From the NCBI GenBank assembly GCA_030606585.1, contig JAUWGD010000015.1:1-18519 (forward strand): a stretch of 18,519 nucleotides of DNA, written 5' to 3'. Source of the stretch: Dehalococcoidales bacterium (lineage in GTDB: Bacteria; Chloroflexota; Dehalococcoidia; Dehalococcoidales; RBG-16-60-22). Every line of letters starts with the position of its first letter. The first letter of the stretch is position 1. The position numbers and the translations under genes are program-made. The notes beneath the pieces were generated by a model. That model saw nothing but the letters and a program-made list of their open reading frames with translations. It did no database searches and was not told the DNA's origin. Below are positions 1 through 6,259 of this stretch, in pieces.

Positions 1-19
1 CGCAGACCTTGAAGCTGCT

Positions 20-622
20 TTAAGCAACTCCACCCGGCGGCTTTCTGGCGCTGGCAAAATAGCTATCTTCGTTATCCTCTATCTTTATATCGATAAATCC
101 AGCCTTCGCAAGCAACGCGCGCATCTCACCGGCGTCAGGAATAATATCATGTTGCACGAGCGGTATCTGGCGGTGAATCTCATTAATTTCATCGCGACTT
201 GACGTATGACAGATAAAAAGCCTGCCGCCCTTTCTCGTCACCCTGAATCCCTCGGCAAGCGCCCGCGACTTGTCCTGGAAGTGAGGGAAGCTGGAATAGC
301 ACACCACGTAATCGAAGGTCTCGTTATCACCGGGAATATCACCGATATCCGCGCAAAGATAATCAACATTATCGTCAACACGCTTGGACATGGCGATTTT
401 CAACATCTCCTCGGCAAAATCCATGGCGACGATACGCCCGCTATCCCCGACTCTACTCAAGAGAAAAGGCAGGAAGACCCCGGTGCCCGTCCCGACATCA
501 AGCACCGTAGAACCGGGCTGTATGTCCAGTCGACGGACCATTCGCTCAAGTTTAGTCGCATCCCTTTCCGACACCTGTTCGTCCCAGATAGCCGCTTTCT
601 CGTTAAAATACTCCTTAATCAC
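20..622 (-). CDS. class I SAM-dependent methyltransferase
   Basis: A 200-residue Rossmann-fold methyltransferase, probably cytosolic. The SAM-binding motif I is VLDVGTGTGVFLPFL (about residues 40-54), an acidic residue ends strand 2 (IVAMDFAEEML), and motifs for later strands follow (LCADIGDIP, FDYVVCYSSFPHF, GGRLFICHTSS). This places it in the Methyltransf_11/UbiE-like group; the substrate cannot be read from sequence. The start is GTG (620-622), preceded by a strong AGGAGGA Shine-Dalgarno about 6 bases upstream, and it overlaps the stop of the ABC permease as GTGA (619-622), so it is translationally coupled to the metal-transport operon. No metal-binding cluster is obvious. Whether it modifies a metallophore, a metal-linked cofactor or something unrelated is open. 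Family assignment is confident, role is not. Confidence 0.88.
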   Translation of the reverse strand: MIKEYFNEKAAIWDEQVSERDATKLERMVRRLDIQPGSTVLDVGTGTGVFLPFLLSRVGDSGRIVAMDFAEEMLKIAMSKRVDDNVDYLCADIGDIPGDNETFDYVVCYSSFPHFQDKSRALAEGFRVTRKGGRLFICHTSSRDEINEIHRQIPLVQHDIIPDAGEMRALLAKAGFIDIKIEDNEDSYFASARKPPGGVA

Positions 623-1467
623 GGCTGTTCCTCCTGAAGCGGTTTACTCTGCCACCCTTTAACCTTTCGCTTGGGAGAGAAAATCGCGGCAATCAGGAAT
701 ATTACCGACGAAGTAACGACGATAGTGGCGCCGCTGGGAAGGTTAAAGAAGTATGAAAACAGCAACCCTACCCACCCGGAAAGCACACCGAAGGCAGCCG
801 CAAGCAGGAACATCGTTTTCATGTTATATGTAAGCTGATAGGCCGCGGCGGCCGGATTCAGAATAAGGCTGAAGATGAGCAAACCCCCTATGGAACGAAG
901 CGACGCGGTAATGGTGGCCCCGGTTAAGAACAGGATTCCGTACAGGAATACCGCCGCCGGTATTCCCACCGCCAGCGCCGTATCGCGATTGAAAATTGTG
1001 GCCTGAATCTCTTTATAGAAGAGAAAGACCAGCGCCACCACCACAAAAGCAACTATACCGAGTAAGATAATATCGCTCCTGGTGTTGGTTAAAATACTGC
1101 CCCACAGAAGCTCGAGGGCGCCTGATTTCGTGCCGGGCATCAGCCCCATGAATAAAAACGCCAGTCCCAGCATCAGCGAAAATATGACGCCTATCGAGGT
1201 CTCGGGACTGAGTTCACCGCGGTCGGCAAGCGGTCCGATAATGGCGGCGGAGAGCAACGAAACGCCGAAGGCACCTACCAGCGGATTGAATCCCAGCCAG
1301 AGCCCCAGTAAAGCCCCGGCAAAAGCGGCGTGCGACATACACACACCGATAAAAGGCATGTGCATCAGCACCACGAAGACCCCTATGGTAGCACAGGCTA
1401 TACCACCCAGAAAGGCGGAGAGAATGGCGTTTTGCATGAACTGGTAGCCGAAAATGGAAAAATCCAA
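619..1467 (-). CDS. metal ABC transporter permease (ZnuB/MntB family)
   Basis: A 282-residue polytopic membrane protein of the ABC-3 family, which forms the channel for zinc, manganese or iron uptake. It starts with the family-typical short N-terminus and a helix rich in A and G (NAILSAFLGGIACATIGVF), then the conserved stretch HMPFIGVCMSHAAFAGALLG around residues 36-55, and later GATITASLRSIGGLLIFSL, the usual coupling region. About eight to nine hydrophobic segments can be counted. The start is TTG (1465-1467), supported by AAGGAGA 7 bases upstream on the minus strand. It lies 12 bases after the ATPase stop and overlaps the methyltransferase by 4 bases, so it is the third gene of the operon. 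The metal specificity cannot be told from the permease. Confidence 0.93.
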   Translation of the reverse strand: MDFSIFGYQFMQNAILSAFLGGIACATIGVFVVLMHMPFIGVCMSHAAFAGALLGLWLGFNPLVGAFGVSLLSAAIIGPLADRGELSPETSIGVIFSLMLGLAFLFMGLMPGTKSGALELLWGSILTNTRSDIILLGIVAFVVVALVFLFYKEIQATIFNRDTALAVGIPAAVFLYGILFLTGATITASLRSIGGLLIFSLILNPAAAAYQLTYNMKTMFLLAAAFGVLSGWVGLLFSYFFNLPSGATIVVTSSVIFLIAAIFSPKRKVKGWQSKPLQEEQP

Positions 1468-1479
1468 GCTAATGTCTCC

Positions 1480-2262
1480 TTAAAGGTGAACCGGGACTGC
1501 TTTTTCCCGCCGGCTCCGCACTACAGAGACAGGCATATCATATAAACGGCTGAGATTGTCATCCGTGAGTAGTTCCTCGGGAGGACCCTCACCCCAGATA
1601 ATTCCCTCTTTCATGAGTACCACGCGGTCGCATGTCACCGGTAAACAGCTGAGGTCGTGGGTAACGAACAGAGTGGTCAGAAACCTGGTATCATGAACCA
1701 TTTTAACCAGTTCCAGGATATCGCTTTGCGCTTTCCAGTCCAGCGAAGCGGTCGGCTCATCGAGAAGTAACATTTCCGGCTGCTGCGCCAGAGCGCGGGC
1801 GATGGACACACGCTGCAACTCACCCCCGGAAAGATGACCGATGGGACGCCGGGCGAGGTGGCTCATACCTACCAGTTCAATTGCCTCGTCCACGATTTCA
1901 TAGTCGTCCCTGCCCGGTCTACTCAATATACCCAGAATTCCGTAACGGCCTATCATCACCACTTCGCGGACACAAATCGGCATACGCGGGTCTATGTTCT
2001 GCACCTGGGGCACATAACCCACCTTTTTTCTCAGGGAATGTCCGTTCCCCGACCTGAGATAGTGTCCCAGTACCCGCACTTTCCCGGCGAGTAATTTACC
2101 CATACCGTTGACTACCGTAAGAAGCGTGGTCTTCCCGGCGCCGTTAGGGCCGATGATACCCACGAATTCACCCTTTGAAACCTTCAGGGACACGCCGCGG
2201 AGGGCGATATCCTCCCGGTAAGAGACCACGGCATTATCAATAACTATCAACTCATTGTCCAT
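1480..2262 (-). CDS. metal ABC transporter ATP-binding protein
   Basis: A 260-residue cytosolic nucleotide-binding subunit that powers metal import through the neighbouring permease. All catalytic motifs are intact: Walker A GPNGAGKTT (about 38-46), Q-loop at VPQVQ (about 84-88), ABC signature LSGGE (144-148), Walker B MLLLDEP (164-170) and H-loop VTHD (H202). The D-loop SLD follows Walker B. The stretch NIDPRMPICVREVVMIGRYG after the Q-loop is typical of ZnuC/MntA-type ATPases. The start ATG (2260-2262) has GAGGGTGA about 8 bases upstream. It lies 32 bases downstream of the substrate-binding gene and 12 bases before the permease. The C-terminus VRSRREKAVPVHL is basic and short, with no extra regulatory domain. 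Confidence 0.95.
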   Translation of the reverse strand: MDNELIVIDNAVVSYREDIALRGVSLKVSKGEFVGIIGPNGAGKTTLLTVVNGMGKLLAGKVRVLGHYLRSGNGHSLRKKVGYVPQVQNIDPRMPICVREVVMIGRYGILGILSRPGRDDYEIVDEAIELVGMSHLARRPIGHLSGGELQRVSIARALAQQPEMLLLDEPTASLDWKAQSDILELVKMVHDTRFLTTLFVTHDLSCLPVTCDRVVLMKEGIIWGEGPPEELLTDDNLSRLYDMPVSVVRSRREKAVPVHL

Positions 2263-2294
2263 AGATTCGTCACCCTCTGCTTTTATTATATTAA

Positions 2295-3152
2295 CTACCT
2301 GCCTACCGCTTCCAGTATCAGGTCTATATTATAGTCAAGAGCTTTCTCCCAGGTCTCCGTATTATCAAAACCGCCCGGGAAATTGGACAGGATTACCCTG
2401 TTGCACCCCAGTTCCTCGGCCAGACCGGCTCCGGCATCCTGTCCGCTCTGCAGGTTATCGATAATCAGGGTCACATTCTCCTGCCTGCCTTTATCCACCA
2501 GTTCTTTAGTTACCTGGGGAGTGAATGAATCAGGCCGCCCGTAGAAGGTGACAACATTGAGGCCGACCCACCTAACAAACGCAGCCTGCATACCGGAGCA
2601 AATAACATTGATACTAGAGAGGTCTTCACCAGCCAGCTTACCTTTTATCTCAGCTTCTTTAGCCTCAATCTTGTCCTTGTATTCAGCCGCTGAGTCCTGG
2701 TAAGCAGTACTGTTTTTGGTATCTACCTGAGACAAGGCAGCGGTAATCTTCCCCACCACCTCTTGCTGTACTGCTGGTATCATCCAGTTACTCTGCGGAT
2801 TACTCGGTGTATCAAGCGTAACCACGGTAAGGTCAGGATTGTTGGCTGAGTCAATTAGCTCCTGAGAAAACATCTCTCCCTGCCAGCCAGCCAGCAGAAA
2901 GAGGTCAGCCTCAGCCAGTTTTTGAATATCCCCGGGCGAAACATCAAAGTGTCCCGGGCACTGCGCCGGGGGAATTATATTGATTACATCAACGCTGTCG
3001 CCGCCTATCCGTTCCACTATCGATGATATCAGTGAAATGCTGGTAACTACTTTAAGCCTGTCCTGATTATCCGAAGCGCACCCGCCCAATACGGACGACG
3101 CAATAAGAGTTACCGCCAGCAGAACAGCGAAGATAATGTGTATTTTTTTCAT
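2295..3152 (-). CDS. metal ABC transporter substrate-binding lipoprotein (ZnuA/TroA-like)
   Basis: A 285-residue cluster A-I solute-binding protein, first gene of the uptake operon. The N-terminus is a lipoprotein signal: basic MKK, hydrophobic core and lipobox LGGC with the lipidated Cys25, so the protein should be anchored on the outer face of the membrane. The fold is recognisable from VVTSISLISSIVERIGGD near the N-terminus, the GHFDVSPGDI segment (H68), a charged helix at about 150-172 (the long linker helix of the family) and the C-terminal ILSNFPGGFDNTETWEKAL. The usual metal ligands are largely absent: H68 is the only histidine in the mature chain, the second His site reads NPQSNWMIP and the third reads SGMQAAF. 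The metal is therefore uncertain. The start has AGAAGGGA upstream (3163-3170). Confidence 0.88.
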   Translation of the reverse strand: MKKIHIIFAVLLAVTLIASSVLGGCASDNQDRLKVVTSISLISSIVERIGGDSVDVINIIPPAQCPGHFDVSPGDIQKLAEADLFLLAGWQGEMFSQELIDSANNPDLTVVTLDTPSNPQSNWMIPAVQQEVVGKITAALSQVDTKNSTAYQDSAAEYKDKIEAKEAEIKGKLAGEDLSSINVICSGMQAAFVRWVGLNVVTFYGRPDSFTPQVTKELVDKGRQENVTLIIDNLQSGQDAGAGLAEELGCNRVILSNFPGGFDNTETWEKALDYNIDLILEAVGR

Positions 3153-3201
3153 CGTAGAATATTCCCTTCTAAATTACGCCCGAAACAACTATTACAATTC
3201 C

Positions 3202-3223
3202 ATGCAATTGCAACTAATTGCAT
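3202..3223. promoter_or_regulatory. 22-bp inverted repeat, candidate metal-regulator operator (box 1)
   Basis: A perfect inverted repeat, ATGCAATT - 6 bases - AATTGCAT. The spacer GCAACT makes the left half two direct TGCAA words followed by an inverted copy, the same three-unit logic as Fur boxes. It lies 50 bases before the lipoprotein start and downstream of two TATAAT hexamers on the minus strand. It shares layout and 16 of 22 bases with the repeat at 3302-3323. Confidence 0.6.
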
Positions 3224-3239
3224 TAACAAATTAAAAAAA

Positions 3240-3245
3240 ATTATA
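3240..3245 (-). promoter_or_regulatory. second TATAAT hexamer (possible P2)
   Basis: A perfect -10 hexamer on the minus strand, next to an oligo-A tract (3233-3240). No good -35 lies 16-18 bases upstream. If used, the start site near 3233 would put box 1 just downstream at about +10 to +31, a position suited to repression. Confidence 0.25.
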
Positions 3246-3268
3246 TCCCCTGCCCCACACACTTACCC

Positions 3269-3297
3269 ATTATACAACCTGTGAAAAGAAATATCAA
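3269..3297 (-). promoter_or_regulatory. promoter of the metal-uptake operon
   Basis: On the minus strand, -35 TTGATA (3292-3297), a 17-base spacer and -10 TATAAT (3269-3274) form a near-consensus sigma-70-type promoter firing toward the lipoprotein gene. The transcript would begin near 3262, giving a leader of about 110 bases that contains box 1. Box 2 ends 4 bases upstream of the -35. Confidence 0.65.
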
Positions 3298-3301
3298 CTA
3301 C

Positions 3302-3323
3302 TTGCAAATGCAATTATTTGTAA
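3302..3323. promoter_or_regulatory. 22-bp inverted repeat, candidate metal-regulator operator (box 2)
   Basis: TTGCAAAT - 6 bases - ATTTGTAA, a 7-of-8 inverted repeat with the same 8-6-8 geometry as box 1 and the same internal TGCAA direct repeat. It abuts the -35 of the operon promoter. Two boxes of the same design flanking one promoter point to a dedicated regulator, most simply a Fur-family protein (inference). Confidence 0.6.
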
Positions 3324-3347
3324 TAATACGGGAATAATATTTTACCG

Positions 3348-3542
3348 TCAACTCCCCGTTTTTTCAAGGATAACATCACTTGATTTGAAGTCGATTTCTC
3401 TGATACGGGCGGCTATTTCCTTTTTCTCGCCGAAAAGCGTCATCACCACGAGCTTGCCGTTTTCCGCCTTAATTGAAGCTATTTCCTCCATCAGCAGCTC
3501 GCCTTCGCTCTTTTCGCCGATGTATGCCTTCGCCAAACACAT
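3348..3542 (-). CDS. CooT family nickel-binding protein
   Basis: A 64-residue small protein with the CooT hallmark: it begins Met-Cys (MCLAKAY), the cysteine at position 2 being the nickel ligand in the characterised CooT of Rhodospirillum rubrum, where the homodimer serves nickel delivery to CO dehydrogenase. The remainder (EEIASIKAENGKLVVMTLFGEKKEIAARIREIDF, shown here in part) has the family's beta-rich small-barrel pattern, including the VxxxTLFGE segment and the I/VDF strand. AGGAGGC overlaps the stop codon of the upstream 67-residue gene (13-base gap), so the two are co-transcribed and probably coupled. No carbon monoxide dehydrogenase gene is visible in the window, so its client enzyme here is unknown. 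Confidence 0.85.
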   Translation of the reverse strand: MCLAKAYIGEKSEGELLMEEIASIKAENGKLVVMTLFGEKKEIAARIREIDFKSSDVILEKTGS

Positions 3543-3555
3543 CGTCTTATGCCTC

Positions 3556-3759
3556 CTAAAGTCTTTTCAGGGTTTTTAAGAATATTTCGGTAACTTTATC
3601 CATATTGCCGACCGCCTGCAATATCTCTTCAGCTACCTCTTCCTCGCCCATTTTCTTTGCCTTTTCCGCCCATTCCTTGAACTCCCGGCTGTGCTCTTCA
3701 TTATGCTCTATCCAGTAGCTCAGTAGAGTCTTTAGCTTTGACTTTTCATCGCTGCTCAT
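3556..3759 (-). CDS. 67-residue acidic helical protein next to CooT
   Basis: I do not recognise a named family with certainty. The protein is 67 residues, without signal or membrane segment, and highly charged. It appears all-helical: SYWIEHNEEHSREFKEWAEK (about residues 14-33) has histidines at H19 and H23 with flanking glutamates, a plausible metal-binding face, followed by a second acidic helix GEEEVAEEILQAVGNMDKV and a basic C-terminus LKTLKRL. The start has AGGAGG directly upstream (about 3765-3770) and the gene sits 13 bases before the cooT-like gene. The tight pairing with a nickel-binding protein suggests a metal chaperone accessory or sensor, but this is inference from context. Confidence 0.8.
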   Translation of the reverse strand: MSSDEKSKLKTLLSYWIEHNEEHSREFKEWAEKAKKMGEEEVAEEILQAVGNMDKVTEIFLKTLKRL

Positions 3760-3778
3760 ATCACTTCCTCCTATATTT

Positions 3779-4231
3779 TTAACCGAACTTATCGCGGCTA
3801 TCCAGCATAACCGTTACCGGGCCGTCGTTATGTATTTCCACCTGCATATATTGCTGGAACCGCCCGGTGGCCACCTTCAGACCGCTATCCCTGGCCAGCC
3901 CCACGAAATACTCAAATAATGTCTCCGCCTGCTCCGGCGGCGCCGCCTCAATAAAGCTGGGTCGGCGTCCTTTCCGGGTATCGGCCAGGAGCGTAAACTG
4001 GCTTACCAGCAGGAGTTCGCCGCCGATATCAAGAGCGGAAAGGTTGAACTTTTCTTCGGCGTCGGCAAAAATACGCAGGTTGACTATTTTCTGCACCAGG
4101 TACTGGGCGTCTCTTTCCGTGTCCCCTTCAGCCACCCCGAGAAAGACCACCAGCCCCCTATCTATCCTCCCCACCTCTTCACCGGCAATGCTGACTGAGG
4201 CTTTACTGACTCGCTGAAGCAGTGCTTTCAT
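3779..4231 (-). CDS. dtd: D-aminoacyl-tRNA deacylase
   Basis: A 150-residue homologue of DTD, which hydrolyses D-amino acids (and glycine from mischarged tRNA-Ala) off tRNAs in the cytosol. Both active-site motifs are intact: SQFTL at 77-81 and the Gly-cisPro motif NDGPVT at 135-140, in a protein of normal family length. The N-terminus MKALLQRVSKASVSI is the family consensus. Its ATG overlaps the TGA of the FmdB-like gene as ATGA (4228-4231), so the two are translationally coupled; the 67-residue gene follows 19 bases later. All residues expected for activity are present, with nothing unusual. Confidence 0.96.
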   Translation of the reverse strand: MKALLQRVSKASVSIAGEEVGRIDRGLVVFLGVAEGDTERDAQYLVQKIVNLRIFADAEEKFNLSALDIGGELLLVSQFTLLADTRKGRRPSFIEAAPPEQAETLFEYFVGLARDSGLKVATGRFQQYMQVEIHNDGPVTVMLDSRDKFG

Positions 4232-4491
4232 TTTGAGCTCTTGCTGGCCTCCGATTCTCCCTTACTTGCCTTTGATTCCCCCTTGCTCTTCTCCGGTTCC
4301 GAGTCCTTCCCGGAAGGACGATGGTCGGTAACGTAAAAACCGCTTCCCTTGAAGATAATCGGCGTGGGGTGAAAGACGCGCCGGGCAATCTCTTGACACT
4401 GCGGACACTCCGCCCCCGGTTTATCATTAAAGCCCTGTTTCACCTCGAATCGATGGCCGCATTTACTGCATTCGTACTCGTAAATAGGCAT
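4228..4491 (-). CDS. FmdB family zinc ribbon protein
   Basis: An 87-residue putative regulatory zinc-ribbon protein. It begins with the family consensus MPIYEYECSKCGHRFEV and carries two CxxC knuckles (C8/C11 and C29/C32) that would hold one zinc ion. The middle segment IIFKGSGFYVTD is also characteristic. The C-terminal third is a low-complexity Lys/Ser/Glu/Gly tail containing two near-copies of a seven-residue unit (GESKASK, GESEASK). The original family member lies near formylmethanofuran/amidase genes, but the molecular role is unknown. The start has GAGGTGA 6 bases upstream. It is the first gene of the operon leading to dtd, the 67-residue gene and the CooT gene. Confidence 0.92.
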   Translation of the reverse strand: MPIYEYECSKCGHRFEVKQGFNDKPGAECPQCQEIARRVFHPTPIIFKGSGFYVTDHRPSGKDSEPEKSKGESKASKGESEASKSSK

Positions 4492-4526
4492 GGAATATCA
4501 CCTCGCAAACTCATCCACTATATAAT

Positions 4527-4555
4527 AGTGTACACAAACGGCGCTTCTCAGGCAA
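4527..4555 (-). promoter_or_regulatory. candidate promoter of the FmdB-dtd-CooT operon
   Basis: On the minus strand, TTGCCT (4550-4555), 17 bases, TACACT (4527-4532). Each hexamer matches 4 of 6 consensus positions. It lies 36 bases upstream of the FmdB start, a suitable leader length. Confidence 0.4.
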
Positions 4556-4589
4556 GCTTAACCGGCCATTTTAGCCTCGCCCGACCGTA

Positions 4590-4619
4590 TTGTCTGGGGT
4601 GACTCTTCTCTGCTATACT
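4590..4619 (+). promoter_or_regulatory. promoter of tRNA-Glu
   Basis: TTGTCT (4590-4595), an 18-base spacer and TATACT (4614-4619), with the tRNA beginning 10 bases downstream. It is divergent from the FmdB operon. Confidence 0.55.
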
Positions 4620-4629
4620 TAACAGGCAC

Positions 4630-4702
4630 GCCCCCATCGTCTAGAGGCCTAGGACACCGGCCTTTCACGCCGGCAACAGCGGTTCGAATCCGCTTGGGGG
4701 TA
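4630..4702 (+). tRNA. tRNA-Glu (anticodon TTC)
   Basis: A complete 73-base cloverleaf. Acceptor GCCCCCA pairs with TGGGGGT (terminal G-U), the anticodon stem CCGGC/GCCGG (4657-4661/4669-4673) encloses CTTTCAC with anticodon TTC at 4664-4666, and the T arm is AGCGG-TTCGAAT-CCGCT. The discriminator is A, and CCA is not encoded. The D arm has the usual TCTAGAGGCCTAGGA shape of bacterial tRNA-Glu. Confidence 0.97.
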
Positions 4703-4726
4703 CTTTTCATTTCCGGCAGGAACACG

Positions 4727-4804
4727 CTATTTCAAGTCGTACTCGGACAGATGAAGCTCCCGCCAGGATTCCTCGCCGTTAAAGCCGGCGGAAAAAGCTC
4801 TATT
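4727..4804 (-). other. short open stretch, possible 3' remnant of a lost gene
   Basis: On the minus strand this gap between the metallohydrolase stop and the tRNA reads, after a stop at about 4811, as a 25-codon stretch that looks protein-like (it includes FSAGFNGEESWRELHLSEYD) before TAG at 4727-4729. It has no start codon or ribosome-binding site. It may be the tail of a decayed gene or coincidence; I recognise no family. Confidence 0.2.
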
Positions 4805-5609
4805 TCTTTAATATCTGGTAAATTCTCTCGATGTTCATGCGTAAAAAGCCCGCCGCCGGGCCTTCTTTAGGCATATCGTCGAACTGCTCTGCCTGGGGCA
4901 CCTTTTCCATCGCTTCTTCCAGGCTCATTCCCTTGGCGATAGCATCGCCGACTGCGTCTAGCCAGCCCTGAACATTCCTGGCCATCTTGGCAAAGCAGCT
5001 CTTATCCGTTACTTCACCATGACCCGGCACCACCTTATCGACGTCCAGTTCCTCGAGCAGCTTCAAAGTCTCCAGCCACTTGTCGGGTATGGCATCGCGG
5101 AAGACTGGCATTCCCAGGTTAATATTATCCGAGGTAAAGACTATCCTCTCCTCGGGGACATATACCGCGAGACTGTAGGGAGTGTGCCCCGGCATATGGA
5201 TGAGATGGAAAGTGTGATCGCCCAGGTAAAGGGTAAGTCGCTCGGAAAAGGTAATATCCGACGGACGAAAGTGAAATTCTTTATCGAGGGGGAGACTGTC
5301 CGGCGCCATCATCTGGAGCATACCCGTTATATCTTCCGGCTTAGCCTTGAGCAGGGCTTTTCGAGTGCCGTCATGGGTGACTACCATCCCTCCGAAATAA
5401 CAATTGCCGGCGATGTGGTCACCGTGAGGCTCGCTGTTTATCACGTAACGGACTGGCCCAAAACCGGCGATATCAGCCGCCAGCTTTTTAGCATTAGCCG
5501 GCACCATCGGAGTATCTATTACAACCACTCCGTCTTTTGTCACCACGATACTGGTGTTACATACACTTATTTCACTTTCAACATAGACATTATCGGTAAC
5601 TTTCTGCAT
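4800..5609 (-). CDS. MBL-fold metallo-hydrolase
   Basis: A 269-residue metallo-beta-lactamase-fold hydrolase, probably cytosolic. The metal motifs are NSEPHGDHIAGN (E60, H62, D64, H65), HMPGHTP in the middle, the bridging Asp in FTSDNINLG and VPGHGEV near residue 197. The first histidine of the usual HxHxDH motif is replaced by Glu60, as in a subset of the superfamily. There is no signal peptide. The substrate is unknown. The start ATG (5607-5609) has AAGGGGGA on the minus strand about 5 bases upstream. It is a single gene, convergent with the tRNA and divergent from the AT-rich island. The C-terminal helices (SLEEAMEKVPQ..., NIERIYQILKK) are typical of this group. Confidence 0.9.
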   Translation of the reverse strand: MQKVTDNVYVESEISVCNTSIVVTKDGVVVIDTPMVPANAKKLAADIAGFGPVRYVINSEPHGDHIAGNCYFGGMVVTHDGTRKALLKAKPEDITGMLQMMAPDSLPLDKEFHFRPSDITFSERLTLYLGDHTFHLIHMPGHTPYSLAVYVPEERIVFTSDNINLGMPVFRDAIPDKWLETLKLLEELDVDKVVPGHGEVTDKSCFAKMARNVQGWLDAVGDAIAKGMSLEEAMEKVPQAEQFDDMPKEGPAAGFLRMNIERIYQILKK

Positions 5610-5732
5610 ATTGTCCCCCTTTTCATGTTCTTTGAGAATTTATTGGTGAATATGTGGATGCGCTATGTTCTGATATATCGGATATTCAATACTTTAAGCG
5701 GCTATTCCGCCGATGTCAAGAAAAGGACAAAA

Positions 5733-6056
5733 ATGGTTTTGTTTGCATTTGGTTGTTTGCCTCTTTATAATACCTTTGTGCGTAAGACTAAAAGAGTCTT
5801 GTCTGACTATATCTGGGGCACTATCAAGGGTGCTTTTATCACTTCCGCTATTCTTTTGACTATTCGCCTTATTACAAATGCGTGGGGTATTGAACCAATA
5901 ATTGAAACAGTCAAAAATATTCAAGCCTTCGCTACCTCGGTCTGGAACGTTATTGGAGTTATTGATACTATAGTGTTTATTCTTAGTGGTATCACTCTTC
6001 TGATACGAAGACTTTTTTACCCTTCTCACAAATCTAACCACAAAGGATATATGTAA
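5733..6056 (+). CDS. small two-helix membrane protein, unknown function
   Basis: No recognised family. The 107-residue product has a basic N-terminal part (VRKTKRVLSDYIWG) followed by two hydrophobic helices, about residues 30-48 (FITSAILLTIRLITNAWGI) and 70-92 (WNVIGVIDTIVFILSGITLL), and a short basic tail, so it is probably an inner-membrane protein with both ends on the cytosolic side. I chose the ATG at 5733 because AAAAGGA (5721-5727) precedes it by 5 bases; the frame stays open further left, and ATGs at 5652 or 5625 would lengthen it. Base composition is clearly more AT-rich than in the flanking genes, like the toxin-antitoxin genes downstream, which suggests joint acquisition. An overlapping minus-strand frame (5694-6161) is the competing reading. 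Confidence 0.5.
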   Translation: MVLFAFGCLPLYNTFVRKTKRVLSDYIWGTIKGAFITSAILLTIRLITNAWGIEPIIETVKNIQAFATSVWNVIGVIDTIVFILSGITLLIRRLFYPSHKSNHKGYM

Positions 6057-6244
6057 TAATAATCTGGGCGTATATACTATCACTAAGTAAGATAAGTAAA
6101 GCATTACTACAATACCTACCAATACACTTATCACATACCCCGTGATTATCAATACTTCCATTTCCCTCTACCCCCTAGCAACCAAATGCAAATAGTACCA
6201 CAAAAATGGTTTATGGAGCAATTTAAGAAAATATTTATGGGAAA

Positions 6245-6259
6245 GTGGGGTTATCCCAC
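6245..6259. promoter_or_regulatory. GTGGG/CCCAC inverted repeat, candidate operator
   Basis: GTGGG (6245-6249), 5 bases, CCCAC (6255-6259) end just before the -35 of the toxin-antitoxin promoter. The word ATCCCAC occurs again at 6270-6276 inside the spacer. Such repeats over a promoter fit autoregulation by an antitoxin (inference). Confidence 0.4.

Noticed and set aside
206..662. Plus-strand frames opposite the methyltransferase.
   Set aside because: They are antisense to a gene with clear SAM-binding motifs; no ribosome sites or recognisable domains.
4630..4702. tRNA-Glu as attachment site of an integrated element, with the AT-rich island as cargo.
   Set aside because: No repeat of the tRNA 3' end was found downstream, no integrase is present, and an ordinary-composition gene lies between the tRNA and the island.
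5019..5732. Leftward extension of the plus-strand membrane-protein frame across the metallohydrolase gene.
   Set aside because: It is antisense to a well-supported hydrolase, and a good ribosome site at 5721-5727 supports a start at 5733.
5694..6161. Minus-strand frame of 155 codons with a hydrophobic N-terminus and an AGGGGG-type ribosome site.
   Set aside because: After the first 50 residues the translation turns into an Asn/Ser/Lys-rich mix without family features, while the plus strand over the same bases gives a balanced two-helix membrane protein. The choice is not certain; if transcripts come from the minus strand, this frame should be reconsidered.
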